Below, in pieces: positions 9,459 through 19,685 of a stretch of DNA of 64,000 bases. The notes under the pieces were generated by a model. That model did not search any database, had not been told where the DNA came from, and saw nothing but the letters and a program-made list of their open reading frames with translations. The stretch comes from Sphingomonas sp. C3-2 (GTDB taxonomy: Bacteria; Pseudomonadota; Alphaproteobacteria; Sphingomonadales; Sphingomonadaceae): positions 3,415,001-3,479,000 of the forward strand of contig NZ_CP130322.1 of the NCBI RefSeq assembly GCF_033025475.1. Direction: 5' to 3'. Each line of letters starts with the position of its first letter. The stretch's first letter is position 1. The translations under genes and the position numbers were made by a program.

Positions 9459-9630
9459 TATACGCAACGCCCCCTGCCTGACCCCCGTCAGGCTTATCAG
9501 AATTGAGGTGCGACCCAATCAGCCGCGGTTATGTCGAAGGGGGTGGGGATAGGCAAGAAAAACCGCCCCTAAATCGCGGTAAAATATGCCTTTACATGAA
9601 ATTATGTTGCGCGCGCACCTTGTCACTACG

Positions 9631-11148
9631 TCAGTCGAGCGAGATCGACCATTCCCAGCCGAGCGGATCGCCGTCCATCAACTCGACGCCAAGCGCCTTC
9701 AGATCGTCGCGGATCTTGTCGGACGTCGCAAAGTCCTTCGCCGCGCGCGCCTGCTGGCGTTCCTCGATCCGTGCCGCAATCCCGTCTTCGCTAATTTCGG
9801 CATCGACCGGGCGGATGCGCAGATCGGCGCGTTCGGTGTCGATGAGGTTGAGCCCAAGGACAAGGTCCATGCTCGCCACCAGCTTCAGCCGGTCGTCGGC
9901 GGGCATGCTCTTCAGCCCGACGATTTCCTCAAGCAGCGGCAAGGCCCGCGGCACCATCAGGTCGGCGGCGATCGCTTCGTCGAAAGGCGTCAGCACTTCC
10001 AGCGCGGCCTTGGACAGTCCGGCCTCGATCACGCCGCGCTGATAGGCAAAGGATGCGCCCTTGCTGTCGCGGGCCTCGCGCACGACGCGCAGCCAGGCGG
10101 TGTCCTTGGCCTTGGTCTTGAGCGTGCCGACCGCCATCAGCAGCCGCTTCAGCCGGGTAAGCGCCGCTGCCACGCTTTCACCCGAAAATTCCAGTTCGGA
10201 CCGGTAATGGGCCGACAGGCAGAGCAGGCGGTAAGCCAGCGGATGCACGCCGCGGTCGATCAGCGACTGCAGTGTGGTGAACCCGCCCTTGGATTTCGAC
10301 ATCTTGCCGCCGCGGTCGACAAGGAAGTTATTGTGCATCCACCAGTTGGCGCCGGTATCGTCGGTGCCGGTATAGGCCTGATTCTGCGCGATCTCGTTGC
10401 AGTGATGGATTTCGCGGTGGTCGATCCCGCCGGTATGGATGTCGAACCGGGTGCCGAGATATTTCATGCTCATCACCGAGCATTCGAGATGCCAGCCGGG
10501 CGCGCCGGGGCCCCAGGGGGACTGCCATTCCATCTGGCGCTGCTCGCCGGGGGCGGATGCGCGCCAGATCGCGAAATCGGCGGCGTGGCGCTTGCCCTCC
10601 ACCGGATCGATCCGGCTTTCGCCCTCATCGGTGCCCGCGCGCGCCAGTCGGCCATAATCGGCCACGGTGCTGCTGTCGAAATACAGGCCGGTGTCGAGGC
10701 TGTAGCAATGCTTGTCGGCGATCTTCTCGGCATAGGCGATCATATCCTGGATATGATCGGTCGCCGTGCTCCAGATCGTGGGCGGCAGGATGTTGAGGTC
10801 GCTCAGGTTCGATTTGAACGCCGTGGTGTAAAAGGCGGCAATGTCCCAGATCGACTTGCCGGTCTTCGCGGCGGCGGCTTCCATCTTGTCGTCGCCGGCA
10901 TCGGCGTCGGACGTCAGATGGCCGACATCGGTGATGTTGATGACATGGTTGACCGCATAGCCCTTCCAGTTGAGCGTGCGGCGCAGCGTGTCGGTGAACA
11001 CATAGGCGCGCAGATTGCCCAGATGCGCAAAGTTATAGACGGTCGGCCCGCAGCTATAGAGCCGCACCATATCGTCCGAAATCGGTACGAACGGGTCGGC
11101 GGAACGGGTGAGGCTGTTGTAAAGGACAAGCGGCGCGTTCTGGATCAT
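9631..11148 (-). CDS. cysS: Cysteinyl-tRNA synthetase
   Basis: 505 residues, a class I aminoacyl-tRNA synthetase that charges tRNA-Cys in the cytoplasm. The N-terminal catalytic domain shows the CGPTVYN block with zinc ligand Cys33, the HIGH-type motif at residues 42-45 (HLGN), a second zinc-site cysteine (Cys223) and the HHxNE-like block at 248-252 (here HHCNE). KMSKS is at 282-286. The length is slightly above the E. coli enzyme (461). The C-terminal anticodon-binding region ends with ALGVELMDGDPLGWEW, typical for the family. It is a housekeeping gene and sits between the cytochrome operon and the TpsA gene, with only 50 bases between it and the TpsA stop. It could be co-transcribed with the secretion operon by read-through, since I see no terminator there. 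Confidence 0.97.
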   Translation of the reverse strand: MIQNAPLVLYNSLTRSADPFVPISDDMVRLYSCGPTVYNFAHLGNLRAYVFTDTLRRTLNWKGYAVNHVINITDVGHLTSDADAGDDKMEAAAAKTGKSIWDIAAFYTTAFKSNLSDLNILPPTIWSTATDHIQDMIAYAEKIADKHCYSLDTGLYFDSSTVADYGRLARAGTDEGESRIDPVEGKRHAADFAIWRASAPGEQRQMEWQSPWGPGAPGWHLECSVMSMKYLGTRFDIHTGGIDHREIHHCNEIAQNQAYTGTDDTGANWWMHNNFLVDRGGKMSKSKGGFTTLQSLIDRGVHPLAYRLLCLSAHYRSELEFSGESVAAALTRLKRLLMAVGTLKTKAKDTAWLRVVREARDSKGASFAYQRGVIEAGLSKAALEVLTPFDEAIAADLMVPRALPLLEEIVGLKSMPADDRLKLVASMDLVLGLNLIDTERADLRIRPVDAEISEDGIAARIEERQQARAAKDFATSDKIRDDLKALGVELMDGDPLGWEWSISLD

Positions 11149-11198
11149 GGCTCAAGCCCTTTCCCGCAAACGCGCCGCCCGTCAACCATCTGCCGCCA

Positions 11199-14100
11199 TT
11201 ATGGCCGCGTCGGCGTGGCGCAGCCCAGCGCCGGGTCGCATTCGGGCATCCACAGATCGTCATTGCCCGCACCCGTCACCGGTTCGTCGATCAGCGGTTC
11301 GAAGCCGAGCGGCTGGAAATCCTGCAATTCCATCAGCGTCAGCGGGAAAAGCTGCTCGAAACGTTCCTGCGCCTCTTCGGGGTTGATCGGCGCCTCGAAA
11401 ATTTCGCGGGGCAGGGGCGTATCGGGCGTCACCATCCCGTCGCAGAAGCCGGGGCTGGTCAGGATGCAGCCGTTGATCGTTGATCGGCGGTCGATGCCCG
11501 TCACGCGCGCGCCGCTCTCGCCGTTGATCGAAACACGCGCGATCAGGTCGGTGCCGGTGATGTAGCCGCCCGCACCGTCTTCCTGACGGCCATTGATCAC
11601 GATCCGCGCGGCGGTGCCGCTGGTCGTGATCGCCAGCCCGCCGCTCCCCACGGTAAACCCGCGCCGGTCGGCATTTTCGGTGCCCGTGCCGGAATTCTGG
11701 ATGAAGAATCCGTCGCGCACATTGGCCTCGATCCCGCCCGCGCGAATAAAGCCTTCGTCATTCGCGTTGCCGTCGGTGATCGCCAGCCGGTCCTCGATCG
11801 CATCGATATCGGTTGCTGCGCCGACATCGGCGATCGCCGCCATCGATGCCACGATTATATCGTCGGCGCTCATCGCCAGCGTGCCGGCAAGCCCGCCGGT
11901 GCTGTTGTGCATGTCGATCGATCCGCCTGCGGTGTCGATCTCGATCGCTTCGCCCGCTGCCAGTTCAAGCCGGTTGCCCGCCCCCAGATCGGTGAACGAC
12001 ACCGCGCCCACCACGCGCATCTTGCCCGTCGTTGCAATCCGCAGTCGCCCGTTCGCACCGATATTGCCCGACGAATTGCTTGCCCGGCTCGAAAGCGTGA
12101 AGGGGCCAATGACGACATCGGGCTGCCGCGCCGAGCCGACGGACATGGGCAGCGCACCGCCAAAGGCGGGCAGCGCAATCGCGATGTCATCGGCATATAT
12201 GCGCCCGATCTCGTCGGCGGACAGGCTATAGGCACCGGCCTGATCGCCCCCGCCAATATAGCTGCGGCGATTGTTGTCGGTGTTGAACAGGCTCACCTGC
12301 GTCGTCCGGCCGCTCGTGCCAAGCTGGCCGTTCGCGCCGATCACGATATCGCCCGACCGCACCGAAACGCTCTGCCCGGTCGCGGTGCCGTTGATGGTTG
12401 CCGTCCCCGCAGCCGAGAGGTCGAGGGCGGTCGCCGCATCAAGCGTCCCGACGCTCAGATTGCCGCCGCTGCTCGTCAGCCTTATCTCGCCGGTGCTGGC
12501 CAGCGTGTCGGTCACATCGAGGTCGCCGATCGCCGTCAGGTCGACCGAGCGGCCCTGTGCCGTGACACTCCCGGCAATCAGGTCGGTGCGCACGATCACG
12601 GCGCCATTGTCGGCAATTAGCCGCGCATCGCCGCCCGCTACGGTGAGCGTGCCGATATCGATCCCGTGCACGGCGTTCACCGAAAGCGGTTCGCCCGAGG
12701 TGACGGTGGTGGCGGTGAAGCGGCCGTCCAGCATCAGATTATAGGGATCGACGGTCATGCCATTGGCATCGACCGTGCCGATGCTGCCGCCGCTCGCAAG
12801 CGTTCCAAAGGTCGCATCGCCGGTTGCATGGATGCCGACGAACGATCCCGCGCTCACGGTCGAACCCGCAGCATTGATCGCGCCCGCCGATTGCAGGCGG
12901 ATCACGCCCGGCGCGCTGATCACCGCGCCGCTGCCAAGGGTGAGGGGGCCGCCCAGCGCATTCAGCGACAACAGGTCCATCGCGCTCACGCTGCCGCTGG
13001 CAAGCGCGCCGTCCGCCGAGATCGACGCCAGGCCGCCGCTGGCAATGCCCGCCAGCGCCGCGCTGGTGTAATCGCCCCCCGCATGGATCGATACGCCACC
13101 GGCATCGATCACGGTCGCCGCGTTTGTGCCGCTGTAACCGATGTCGACATTGCCGCCGCCAAAGGCGTCGAACATGCCCGCGCGGATCTGCCCGCCGGCG
13201 CCCGCGTCGATCACGATGTCCGCATCGGTCGTCAGCGATGCCTGACCCGCAATTTCGAACGGCGTGCCGCTGAGGTCCACGAAAATCCCGCTGACAAGCC
13301 CGCCGCTCGCCATGGCGCCATTGCTGGTTGCGCTGAGCATATCGACGTTCAGGCTGCCGCTGGTTGCGCTGTTCTCGATTTCGATGCGTCCGGCCGTGGC
13401 CGTCGCCGGCACCCCGCCGCTTGCACTGCCCCAAGCGCCGCTGGCACCGATTGAGAGGCCAGCCAGCGTCACGGCACTATTCGCGCCGCTGTTGGAAAAT
13501 GCTGCAATCCCGCCGGCGCCGCTGCCGGCATTGCCTGCCGCTGCGGCACCTGTCACGTCTCCGCCGCGCCCGCCAACGCCGTTTGCCGAGATTTCGACGT
13601 CACCGGCGGTCACGTTCGCACCGGTGAATGCCAGTCGCGCTTCGCCACCGCGGCCGTCGCCGCCATCGCTGGCATCGCTGTCTAGGCCGCTGCCGGAAAT
13701 CCCGTCCTGCCCGTCGCCGCCCAGGCCTTCAGCCAGCACCCGGAGTGTTGTGGTGGTCTGCAGGCTGGCGTTGGTGACCACGAAAATGCTCGTGCCGCCC
13801 GTGCCTGTGCCGCCATCGCCCGCCCGGCCCACGCTCAGGCCGAAACCACCCGAACCGCCGAACCCGCCCGATCCGCTGGACGACGTTCTGAAAACGCCCA
13901 TGACATCGGCGGACGCACCATCGGCAATCGTCGTGCTGGCATTGCCGCCCATGCCGTTGCCGCCGGCCCCGCCTGCCAATCCGGCACCGGTGCTGTCGCT
14001 GCCGCCAGAGCCGCCCGATCCACCAAAGGCGTCGGCCTCGACAAACAACCCGTCGGTTACGCTGAAGGTTGTGCCTGCCCCCGACAGGGTAAAGCTGGCA

Positions 14101-17100
14101 TCGCCGCCTGTGCCGTTGCCGCCCGCACCGCCGATGCCGGAATAGCTGAAGCCGACGTTACCGCCATTGCCTGTCGATCGGAGAAGGACGGAACCGGCTG
14201 ACAGCCCGGCTGCGGTGGACGAAAAATGGGTTCCACCCGTCGCCCCGGCTCCGCCAAAGCCATCGCCGCCCGCGCCGCCGATCGCGCCATTGCCGCCGAA
14301 GCCGCCGTAACCGTTGGTGCTTGCATCGACGGTCGACAGATAGAAGCCTTGCGTCAGATTAATCCGGACTTCGCCGCCGCGGCCTGTGCCACCGTTGCCG
14401 CCGTTGTCACCAGCGGCCGTTCCGTAAAGGTTGCTCCCGCCAAATCCGCCAGAGCCGTCGGCTGATGCAGAAATTTCACCGATTTCGCTCGCCTCGGAGG
14501 AAACCGTCAGATCGACTCGGCCCCCCGTCGCATTGCCGCCATGTGCGGCCGCAAATCCGCTGTCTGCGTCGCTGCCGTGGCCGCCGTTCGCGCTGGCGCT
14601 GAGGTCGAGGCCGGAGGCAAGCAAAGAGCCGCCTGTAATCTGCGCGGATACATTCCCGCCCGTGGCATTCCCGCCATTGCCCCCGTGCGTGCTGTAATAG
14701 TTACCGCCATCGCCGCCATACGCAGTTGCGTAAATCGTTATGTATGTGGTGCCGCTAAAATTGGCACTGCCCTGCATCGTGGCATTGCCCCCCAACGAGA
14801 ATGTCGCCGATCCCCCATACGCATCGCCACCATTGGATACCCCGGTATCGATGCCCATGCCTGTGCCGCCGCGCGCATTGACGTTCATCGAGATGCTTTC
14901 GACCGTTATCGTGCCCGACGTTGCTGTGAGCGTTGCTGTACCGCCATATCCGTCGCCCGGTCGCGCCAACGCACCCGCTTGTGCGCTATTGGTCGTACTG
15001 CCGCCCTGGCCATTGGCGGAGAGAGAGATCAAATCGGCGGTCACGTCGGCCCCGGCCAGCGTCAGGCTGGCCGTGCCGCCTCGGCCATCACCTGCCTGTG
15101 AGGTGGTTGCTCCCCCCAGATACGCGGCGTCGGCACCATAGCCGCTGACGTCGATCGAAATGCTGCTCGCGGTAAACTGCCCCCCCAGAAGGTTCAGCGA
15201 TACCGTACCGCCAATGCCCGCGCCGCCATTGCCGCCAGTCGGCATCCAGACGTCTGTCGGGGGCGTGCCTCTACCGTCCGCTTGGGCGCCGAGAAAACCC
15301 GCCGAAATGCTCGAGAGGTTGGCTGCCGTAGCGCGTGTTTCCACGGTGATGACGCCGCCTTGGCCAACCCCCGAATTGGGCAGGTCGCTGCCGCTGCCCG
15401 CCACCGCCCCGGCTTCGAAGCTCGCCGAGCCGAGGGCCAGCGTGCCGTCTTCGGCATAGACGGTGATCGTGCCGCCGGTGGCGTCAACGCCCGTCGCGCT
15501 CGCGCCGCCGGTTGCGTTTGCATATACCTCCAGCGACGATGTTGCGCTGAAGCTGCCTTGCGTGGTCGCGTCGCCGCTCGCGAAAAGCGTGAACGAACCG
15601 GCTCGCGCGGCACCGCTCGTGTCAACCGCGTGCGTGGTGTTCGCGTCGATCGACGCGGTGAATCCACCAACCGAAATCGTCCCCGCGTCCGCCCCGGCGG
15701 TGATCGAACCAGCTATTGCCCCACCGGTGCTCAGCAGGCCCGCATTGTATGAAAATGTCCGCGCATCGGCAGAAAGGATGACGCCGCCAGAGCTTGCCGT
15801 GATCGAACCACCATCCCGCGCCAGCAGTTCGATCGTGCCGCCGTGCGCATCGCCGATGCTGATGCCGTCGCCATAGGCGGTCGCATTGGCGGTAATGTCC
15901 AGGAACGAGCCGATGTCGAGGCTGCTGCCGGTGCCCGACACGGTGAGCCGCGCGGTGCCATTGGCGGCATTCGCGCTGCCGCCAATTCCGGTCGATGCCA
16001 TGCCGGTTCGCGCACTGATATCGAGCGAAAGCAGCCCGGTATTCGTCGTCCCCCCGCCGGTGATGCTGAATTCGGCGTTTCCGGCCGTGGCGCTGCCGCC
16101 ATTTTCGCCGTCGCCGCCGCGCCCAACGGCGTCCAGGCTGATCCCGTTCGAAATCGTCGTCGTACCGCCCGATTGCAGGTAGCGGACGGTCCCGCCCGTG
16201 CCGTTGCCGCCACTCGATCCGGAAAACCCCATCGGGTCGCCCATGCCAAGGCCGTTTGCCTGCACGATCAGGTTCTGCGCGGCAAAGTCACCCGAACCGA
16301 TCAGGATTTCTGCGGTGCCGCCCACGCCGTTGCCGCCGGTCGTCCCCATGCTGTCGATGCCGCCCGTGCCATTGGCCCGCACCTCGGTATCGCCCAGTGA
16401 AACATCGCCGCCGCTGACCGATAGCCGCGCGGTGCCGCCGGTGCCGGTTCCGGACGCGCTGCCGCTGAAACCCCCTTGGCCTTCGGCCAGTATCTGCGTC
16501 TGGCCCATCACGTTGATCGTGCCGCCCGGCGCAAGCAGTTCGGCGGTGCCGCCCTGTCCATTCAGCGCACCGACCGCCCCGGCATTGCCGTTGGCATCAA
16601 GGGTCAGGTCTGCGCCGACATAGATGGAGGAATTGGCCGAGGCCGTGGTCGCAAGCCGCACCGTCCCGCCCGTGGCGCCGGTGCCCGCCTTGGCCAAGAG
16701 CGATCCGTCCACCGTAATCGCGCCACCCGCGATCAGGTTCACATCGCCATCGGCCAGCAGTGTCAGGTTTCCGGTGGCATTGAGCGGGGTTCCGGTTCCA
16801 TTGCCGATATTGCCGGCGGCGTTTGCGGTCGTGTTCGACGTAAAGCTCACCCCCGTCAGATCGATATGCGCGGGATTGCCGCCATTGGCCGCGATCGGGC
16901 GGGTGTCGGGAATGTCATAGCCTGCATAAAGGACGACGGTGCCGTTTTCGACGCCTGCCGATCCTGCCGGCTGATAGCCGATATTGCCGCCCACCAGCAT
17001 CGTCATCGCGGTGTTGCGGGGGATCGCCACCATGTACGTCCGATGGTTGTCGCCCACGCCGCTCGATGCAGCGCCGGTTGTCGTGCCGGTGTGAACGATA

Positions 17101-17864
17101 CCGTTGGCGTCGCTCGTGCCTTGCTGCACATCAATGTTGAACAGGCCATTCGCCATGTTGATCCGCACCGATTCGGCAGCCACCAGCGCGGCCGATCCGT
17201 TGACGTCGATCGTCCCGCCCTGAACGATGCGCGGCGCCACCAGCGCGACATAGCTGTTCTCGTTGATCGCGGAAATCTGCGCGCCCGGATTGATCGTGAT
17301 CGCCCCCGCGCCGGGGGCGGCCGTGAATTGCCGCGTGCTGCCGCCCAGAAAATTGGCGTCGGTGACGTCCAGCGTAGATAGCGTCAGGCTGCCGACATCG
17401 AACCGCGCGGTCGATCCCAGCACAATCCCGCCCGGCGAATAGAACCAGACATGCCCGCCCGCAGAGGCCGTGGTTTCACCGTTGAACTGGATTGCGCGCC
17501 CGGCAGCCGCGCCGTCCGGAACGATCCGGTTGAGCACGGTATAATTGCCGCTGCCGCTGAAATTGGCGGTGGTGCCCGCATCCTGAAAGATGATCGGCGC
17601 GCTGCCGCCGTTCACGTCATTGGGCTGCCAGTTGATGATCGCGTTCGGCTGGTTCACCGTGATGGTGGTGATGCCGGGGGAGGAGTTTTCAACCGTCGCG
17701 CCGATCGGCGATCCGATGACGCTGCCCTGATAGGATTGCGCGTGCGACGGCCCGGCATGGCCAATCGCGGTCAGCGCAAGGCCGATCGCGCAGCTGCTGC
17801 GCAGACGGGTCATCCGGGGGGCGGTCTTGATCGTCTTGGTGACCATGGCGTTATCCGTGCGCAT
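11199..17864 (-). CDS. Two-partner secretion exoprotein (TpsA, filamentous-hemagglutinin type)
   Basis: 2221 residues starting MRTDNAMVTK. A longer in-frame start at 18071 is rejected because it lies inside the TpsB gene. The signal peptide ends near HAGPSHAQ. It is followed by a TPS secretion domain (INWQPNDV, ANFSGSGNYTVLNRI, FYSPGGIVLGSTARFDVG), which TpsB recognises. The middle (roughly residues 450-1550) is made of Gly/Asn-rich repeats with blocks such as GGNGTGGT and GGDGRGGEA followed by short beta strands, consistent with a long beta-helix. The mature chain has no cysteine except four near the C-terminus, a C-x7-C pair and a C-x5-C pair, the second being 8 to 14 residues from the end. 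In the HMW1 adhesin a C-terminal disulfide loop anchors the protein on the cell. The start codon overlaps the TpsB stop by one base (TGATG). The function (adhesin, toxin or matrix) is not known from the sequence. Confidence 0.9.
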   Translation of the reverse strand: MRTDNAMVTKTIKTAPRMTRLRSSCAIGLALTAIGHAGPSHAQSYQGSVIGSPIGATVENSSPGITTITVNQPNAIINWQPNDVNGGSAPIIFQDAGTTANFSGSGNYTVLNRIVPDGAAAGRAIQFNGETTASAGGHVWFYSPGGIVLGSTARFDVGSLTLSTLDVTDANFLGGSTRQFTAAPGAGAITINPGAQISAINENSYVALVAPRIVQGGTIDVNGSAALVAAESVRINMANGLFNIDVQQGTSDANGIVHTGTTTGAASSGVGDNHRTYMVAIPRNTAMTMLVGGNIGYQPAGSAGVENGTVVLYAGYDIPDTRPIAANGGNPAHIDLTGVSFTSNTTANAAGNIGNGTGTPLNATGNLTLLADGDVNLIAGGAITVDGSLLAKAGTGATGGTVRLATTASANSSIYVGADLTLDANGNAGAVGALNGQGGTAELLAPGGTINVMGQTQILAEGQGGFSGSASGTGTGGTARLSVSGGDVSLGDTEVRANGTGGIDSMGTTGGNGVGGTAEILIGSGDFAAQNLIVQANGLGMGDPMGFSGSSGGNGTGGTVRYLQSGGTTTISNGISLDAVGRGGDGENGGSATAGNAEFSITGGGTTNTGLLSLDISARTGMASTGIGGSANAANGTARLTVSGTGSSLDIGSFLDITANATAYGDGISIGDAHGGTIELLARDGGSITASSGGVILSADARTFSYNAGLLSTGGAIAGSITAGADAGTISVGGFTASIDANTTHAVDTSGAARAGSFTLFASGDATTQGSFSATSSLEVYANATGGASATGVDATGGTITVYAEDGTLALGSASFEAGAVAGSGSDLPNSGVGQGGVITVETRATAANLSSISAGFLGAQADGRGTPPTDVWMPTGGNGGAGIGGTVSLNLLGGQFTASSISIDVSGYGADAAYLGGATTSQAGDGRGGTASLTLAGADVTADLISLSANGQGGSTTNSAQAGALARPGDGYGGTATLTATSGTITVESISMNVNARGGTGMGIDTGVSNGGDAYGGSATFSLGGNATMQGSANFSGTTYITIYATAYGGDGGNYYSTHGGNGGNATGGNVSAQITGGSLLASGLDLSASANGGHGSDADSGFAAAHGGNATGGRVDLTVSSEASEIGEISASADGSGGFGGSNLYGTAAGDNGGNGGTGRGGEVRINLTQGFYLSTVDASTNGYGGFGGNGAIGGAGGDGFGGAGATGGTHFSSTAAGLSAGSVLLRSTGNGGNVGFSYSGIGGAGGNGTGGDASFTLSGAGTTFSVTDGLFVEADAFGGSGGSGGSDSTGAGLAGGAGGNGMGGNASTTIADGASADVMGVFRTSSSGSGGFGGSGGFGLSVGRAGDGGTGTGGTSIFVVTNASLQTTTTLRVLAEGLGGDGQDGISGSGLDSDASDGGDGRGGEARLAFTGANVTAGDVEISANGVGGRGGDVTGAAAAGNAGSGAGGIAAFSNSGANSAVTLAGLSIGASGAWGSASGGVPATATAGRIEIENSATSGSLNVDMLSATSNGAMASGGLVSGIFVDLSGTPFEIAGQASLTTDADIVIDAGAGGQIRAGMFDAFGGGNVDIGYSGTNAATVIDAGGVSIHAGGDYTSAALAGIASGGLASISADGALASGSVSAMDLLSLNALGGPLTLGSGAVISAPGVIRLQSAGAINAAGSTVSAGSFVGIHATGDATFGTLASGGSIGTVDANGMTVDPYNLMLDGRFTATTVTSGEPLSVNAVHGIDIGTLTVAGGDARLIADNGAVIVRTDLIAGSVTAQGRSVDLTAIGDLDVTDTLASTGEIRLTSSGGNLSVGTLDAATALDLSAAGTATINGTATGQSVSVRSGDIVIGANGQLGTSGRTTQVSLFNTDNNRRSYIGGGDQAGAYSLSADEIGRIYADDIAIALPAFGGALPMSVGSARQPDVVIGPFTLSSRASNSSGNIGANGRLRIATTGKMRVVGAVSFTDLGAGNRLELAAGEAIEIDTAGGSIDMHNSTGGLAGTLAMSADDIIVASMAAIADVGAATDIDAIEDRLAITDGNANDEGFIRAGGIEANVRDGFFIQNSGTGTENADRRGFTVGSGGLAITTSGTAARIVINGRQEDGAGGYITGTDLIARVSINGESGARVTGIDRRSTINGCILTSPGFCDGMVTPDTPLPREIFEAPINPEEAQERFEQLFPLTLMELQDFQPLGFEPLIDEPVTGAGNDDLWMPECDPALGCATPTRP

Positions 17865-19639
17865 CAGCGGTTCCAGGGAAGAAATTTGACGATAAGGGAA
17901 ACGAGCAGGCGCGGGTCGGCGCGCTCGGCCTGAAGCCCGCTCTTGCGAAGCGGCACGGCAAGCCCTGCGTCCAGCCGGGCATGGTTGCCCCATGCCGCGC
18001 GCACGCCGCCACCCGTTGAAAACAGGCGCGAACGATTGTCGAGTACAACCAGCGTCCGGTCCTCGTTCCACACCTTGGCCGCGTCGAAAAAGACGTAAGG
18101 CTGGATCGCCACCTTGTTGGCGGCGCCCGCCATCAGGCTGCCATAGCGCAGCTCCGCCTGCACCCCGAGGCCGCTGTCCCCGATGATCGTGCCCGGATCA
18201 TATCCGCGCCCGACCGTATAGTTCCCGCCCGAAAATTCTTCATAGCTGAGCAGCGCATGCGGCGCCCATTGCGCGCGTGGCGTCAGGCTCAGTGCCAGTT
18301 CGGGCACGGGCCGGAATTCGGCATAGCCCGATGCGCGTGCGACGAATGCGGTGGGGTCGCCGTCGATCCGGCTCAGCGCCGTGCGTGGGGAAATGCAGTT
18401 GAGGTAATTGGCGCCGCACGCCTCGCTTGCACCCAAAATGTCGAGCCCCTGGCGCAGTTCAAGTGAGGCCCCCGCGCGCCAGCGCGGCTCTGCCGCCGAA
18501 TAGCCGCGCGTGCTGGAAAGGCTCATCGGGTCGATGATGTCGTAATCGATGCGCGCGAACGCCACGCGCAGCTTGTCCTTGCTCAGCGTGACCGCGGGAG
18601 AGGACCGGAATTCCACCTGCTGGTCGACATAATCGAGGCCGAAGGCCGCAAACAGGTTGCGGCTCTGGCCGCGGATGAGGGGGTAGGATGCATTGACGCT
18701 CCACACCAGCGCGTTCGATCCAATGCCAAGCGCGGTGTCGGGGCGGGTCCAAGCATAGGTGAAGTCGCCCGAAATCGTCAGCCCATCGCTGTTCGCGCGA
18801 AAGGCATGACCCAACTGCAAAACCTGCTGTTCCTTGAAATCGCTGGTCGAGAAAAAGCCTATCGTCGTCCGGTCGCCCATCCCGGTCAGCCCGTTCAGCT
18901 GGACGCGCGCCTGCCCACCAAAACGGCCCACATCGCGCGATCCCATATTCTGGAAATTCGCGTCGATCTCGACAGGGGTATAGTTGACGGTAACCTCACC
19001 GATCACCTCGCCGGGCACCGTGCCCGCCGGGCGCAATGTCATGCGCACATCGTAACCGGGCAGGTCGCGGGCGAGCAGCAGATAGCGTTCGGCCTCGTTG
19101 ATGTTGAACACCGGCTGGTCGCTCAAGGGGCTCAGCTGGCGCGCGATAATGCCTTGGGATCGGCCGACATTGCCGCGTACGCGGATCGCGGTCATCCGTG
19201 CCATCAGCACATCGAAACGGACAACGCCGTTCTCCTCGATACGCTGTGGGGGCACCTGCACGGCGGCAAGATAGCCGGCGCGGCGCAATATGGTCGCGGC
19301 CTCGTCGCGGATCTCGCATACCGTGGCCACCGGCACGGTCTGGCCCTGATAGCGCGCCCAGGCCGAACGCAGTGCCTCGGCGCTCACACCCTGCAAGCCA
19401 TCGAACTGCACGTCGGACAGCGTTATCCGGACATCGCCGAAGCGCGGATCGGCGAGCGGGCAGGGCGCGCGCTCGATCGCGCCTTCCACGGTCACGCGCT
19501 GGCCGGGCGTGGGGACGGAAGGGGTGGTCGGTTCACGCCGGATTTCCTCACGCGTCACCTGCGCAGCGGCCATATGGGGTAGCGCCAATGCGGCAAGCAG
19601 CGGCAGCGAAGACGTGGCAAGCAGACGCGAAGTGAACAT
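17864..19639 (-). CDS. TpsB-type outer-membrane transporter (ShlB/FhaC/HecB family)
   Basis: About 591 residues. The ATG at 19637-19639 is chosen over an upstream TTG because GGGGA lies about 8 bases before it. There is a signal peptide (MFTSRLLATSSLPLLAALALPHMAAAQ), then one or two POTRA-like segments with the polypeptide-transport-associated pattern (ITLSDVQFDGLQGVSAEALRSAW). A C-terminal 16-strand barrel region follows and includes the family-typical GRGYDPG block near residue 490 (the conserved VRGY/GRGY motif) and the terminal LRKSGLQAERADPRLLVSLIVKF. It exports the TpsA partner encoded directly downstream. The pair is coupled by a one-base overlap, the usual arrangement for two-partner secretion. 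Confidence 0.93.
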   Translation of the reverse strand: MFTSRLLATSSLPLLAALALPHMAAAQVTREEIRREPTTPSVPTPGQRVTVEGAIERAPCPLADPRFGDVRITLSDVQFDGLQGVSAEALRSAWARYQGQTVPVATVCEIRDEAATILRRAGYLAAVQVPPQRIEENGVVRFDVLMARMTAIRVRGNVGRSQGIIARQLSPLSDQPVFNINEAERYLLLARDLPGYDVRMTLRPAGTVPGEVIGEVTVNYTPVEIDANFQNMGSRDVGRFGGQARVQLNGLTGMGDRTTIGFFSTSDFKEQQVLQLGHAFRANSDGLTISGDFTYAWTRPDTALGIGSNALVWSVNASYPLIRGQSRNLFAAFGLDYVDQQVEFRSSPAVTLSKDKLRVAFARIDYDIIDPMSLSSTRGYSAAEPRWRAGASLELRQGLDILGASEACGANYLNCISPRTALSRIDGDPTAFVARASGYAEFRPVPELALSLTPRAQWAPHALLSYEEFSGGNYTVGRGYDPGTIIGDSGLGVQAELRYGSLMAGAANKVAIQPYVFFDAAKVWNEDRTLVVLDNRSRLFSTGGGVRAAWGNHARLDAGLAVPLRKSGLQAERADPRLLVSLIVKFLPWNR

Positions 19640-19685
19640 TGGCAATCCCCAGCTACCGCCGATGTGGCGGCATTCCCCTTATCGA

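Noticed and set aside
13500-16700. Repeats within the TpsA gene that look CRISPR-like.
   Set aside because: The repeats are codon-level Gly-rich repeats of irregular length within a single long reading frame; there are no identical repeats with uniform unique spacers.
13264-17381. Several long plus-strand frames (Pro-rich) opposite TpsA.
   Set aside because: They are the reverse reading of the Gly/Asn-rich repeats and have proline runs typical for such shadows.
17865-18071. Upstream extension of the TpsA reading frame (69 extra codons).
   Set aside because: It lies within the TpsB gene in another frame, has no signal peptide at its start, and the ATG at 17864 overlaps the TpsB stop in the usual coupled way.
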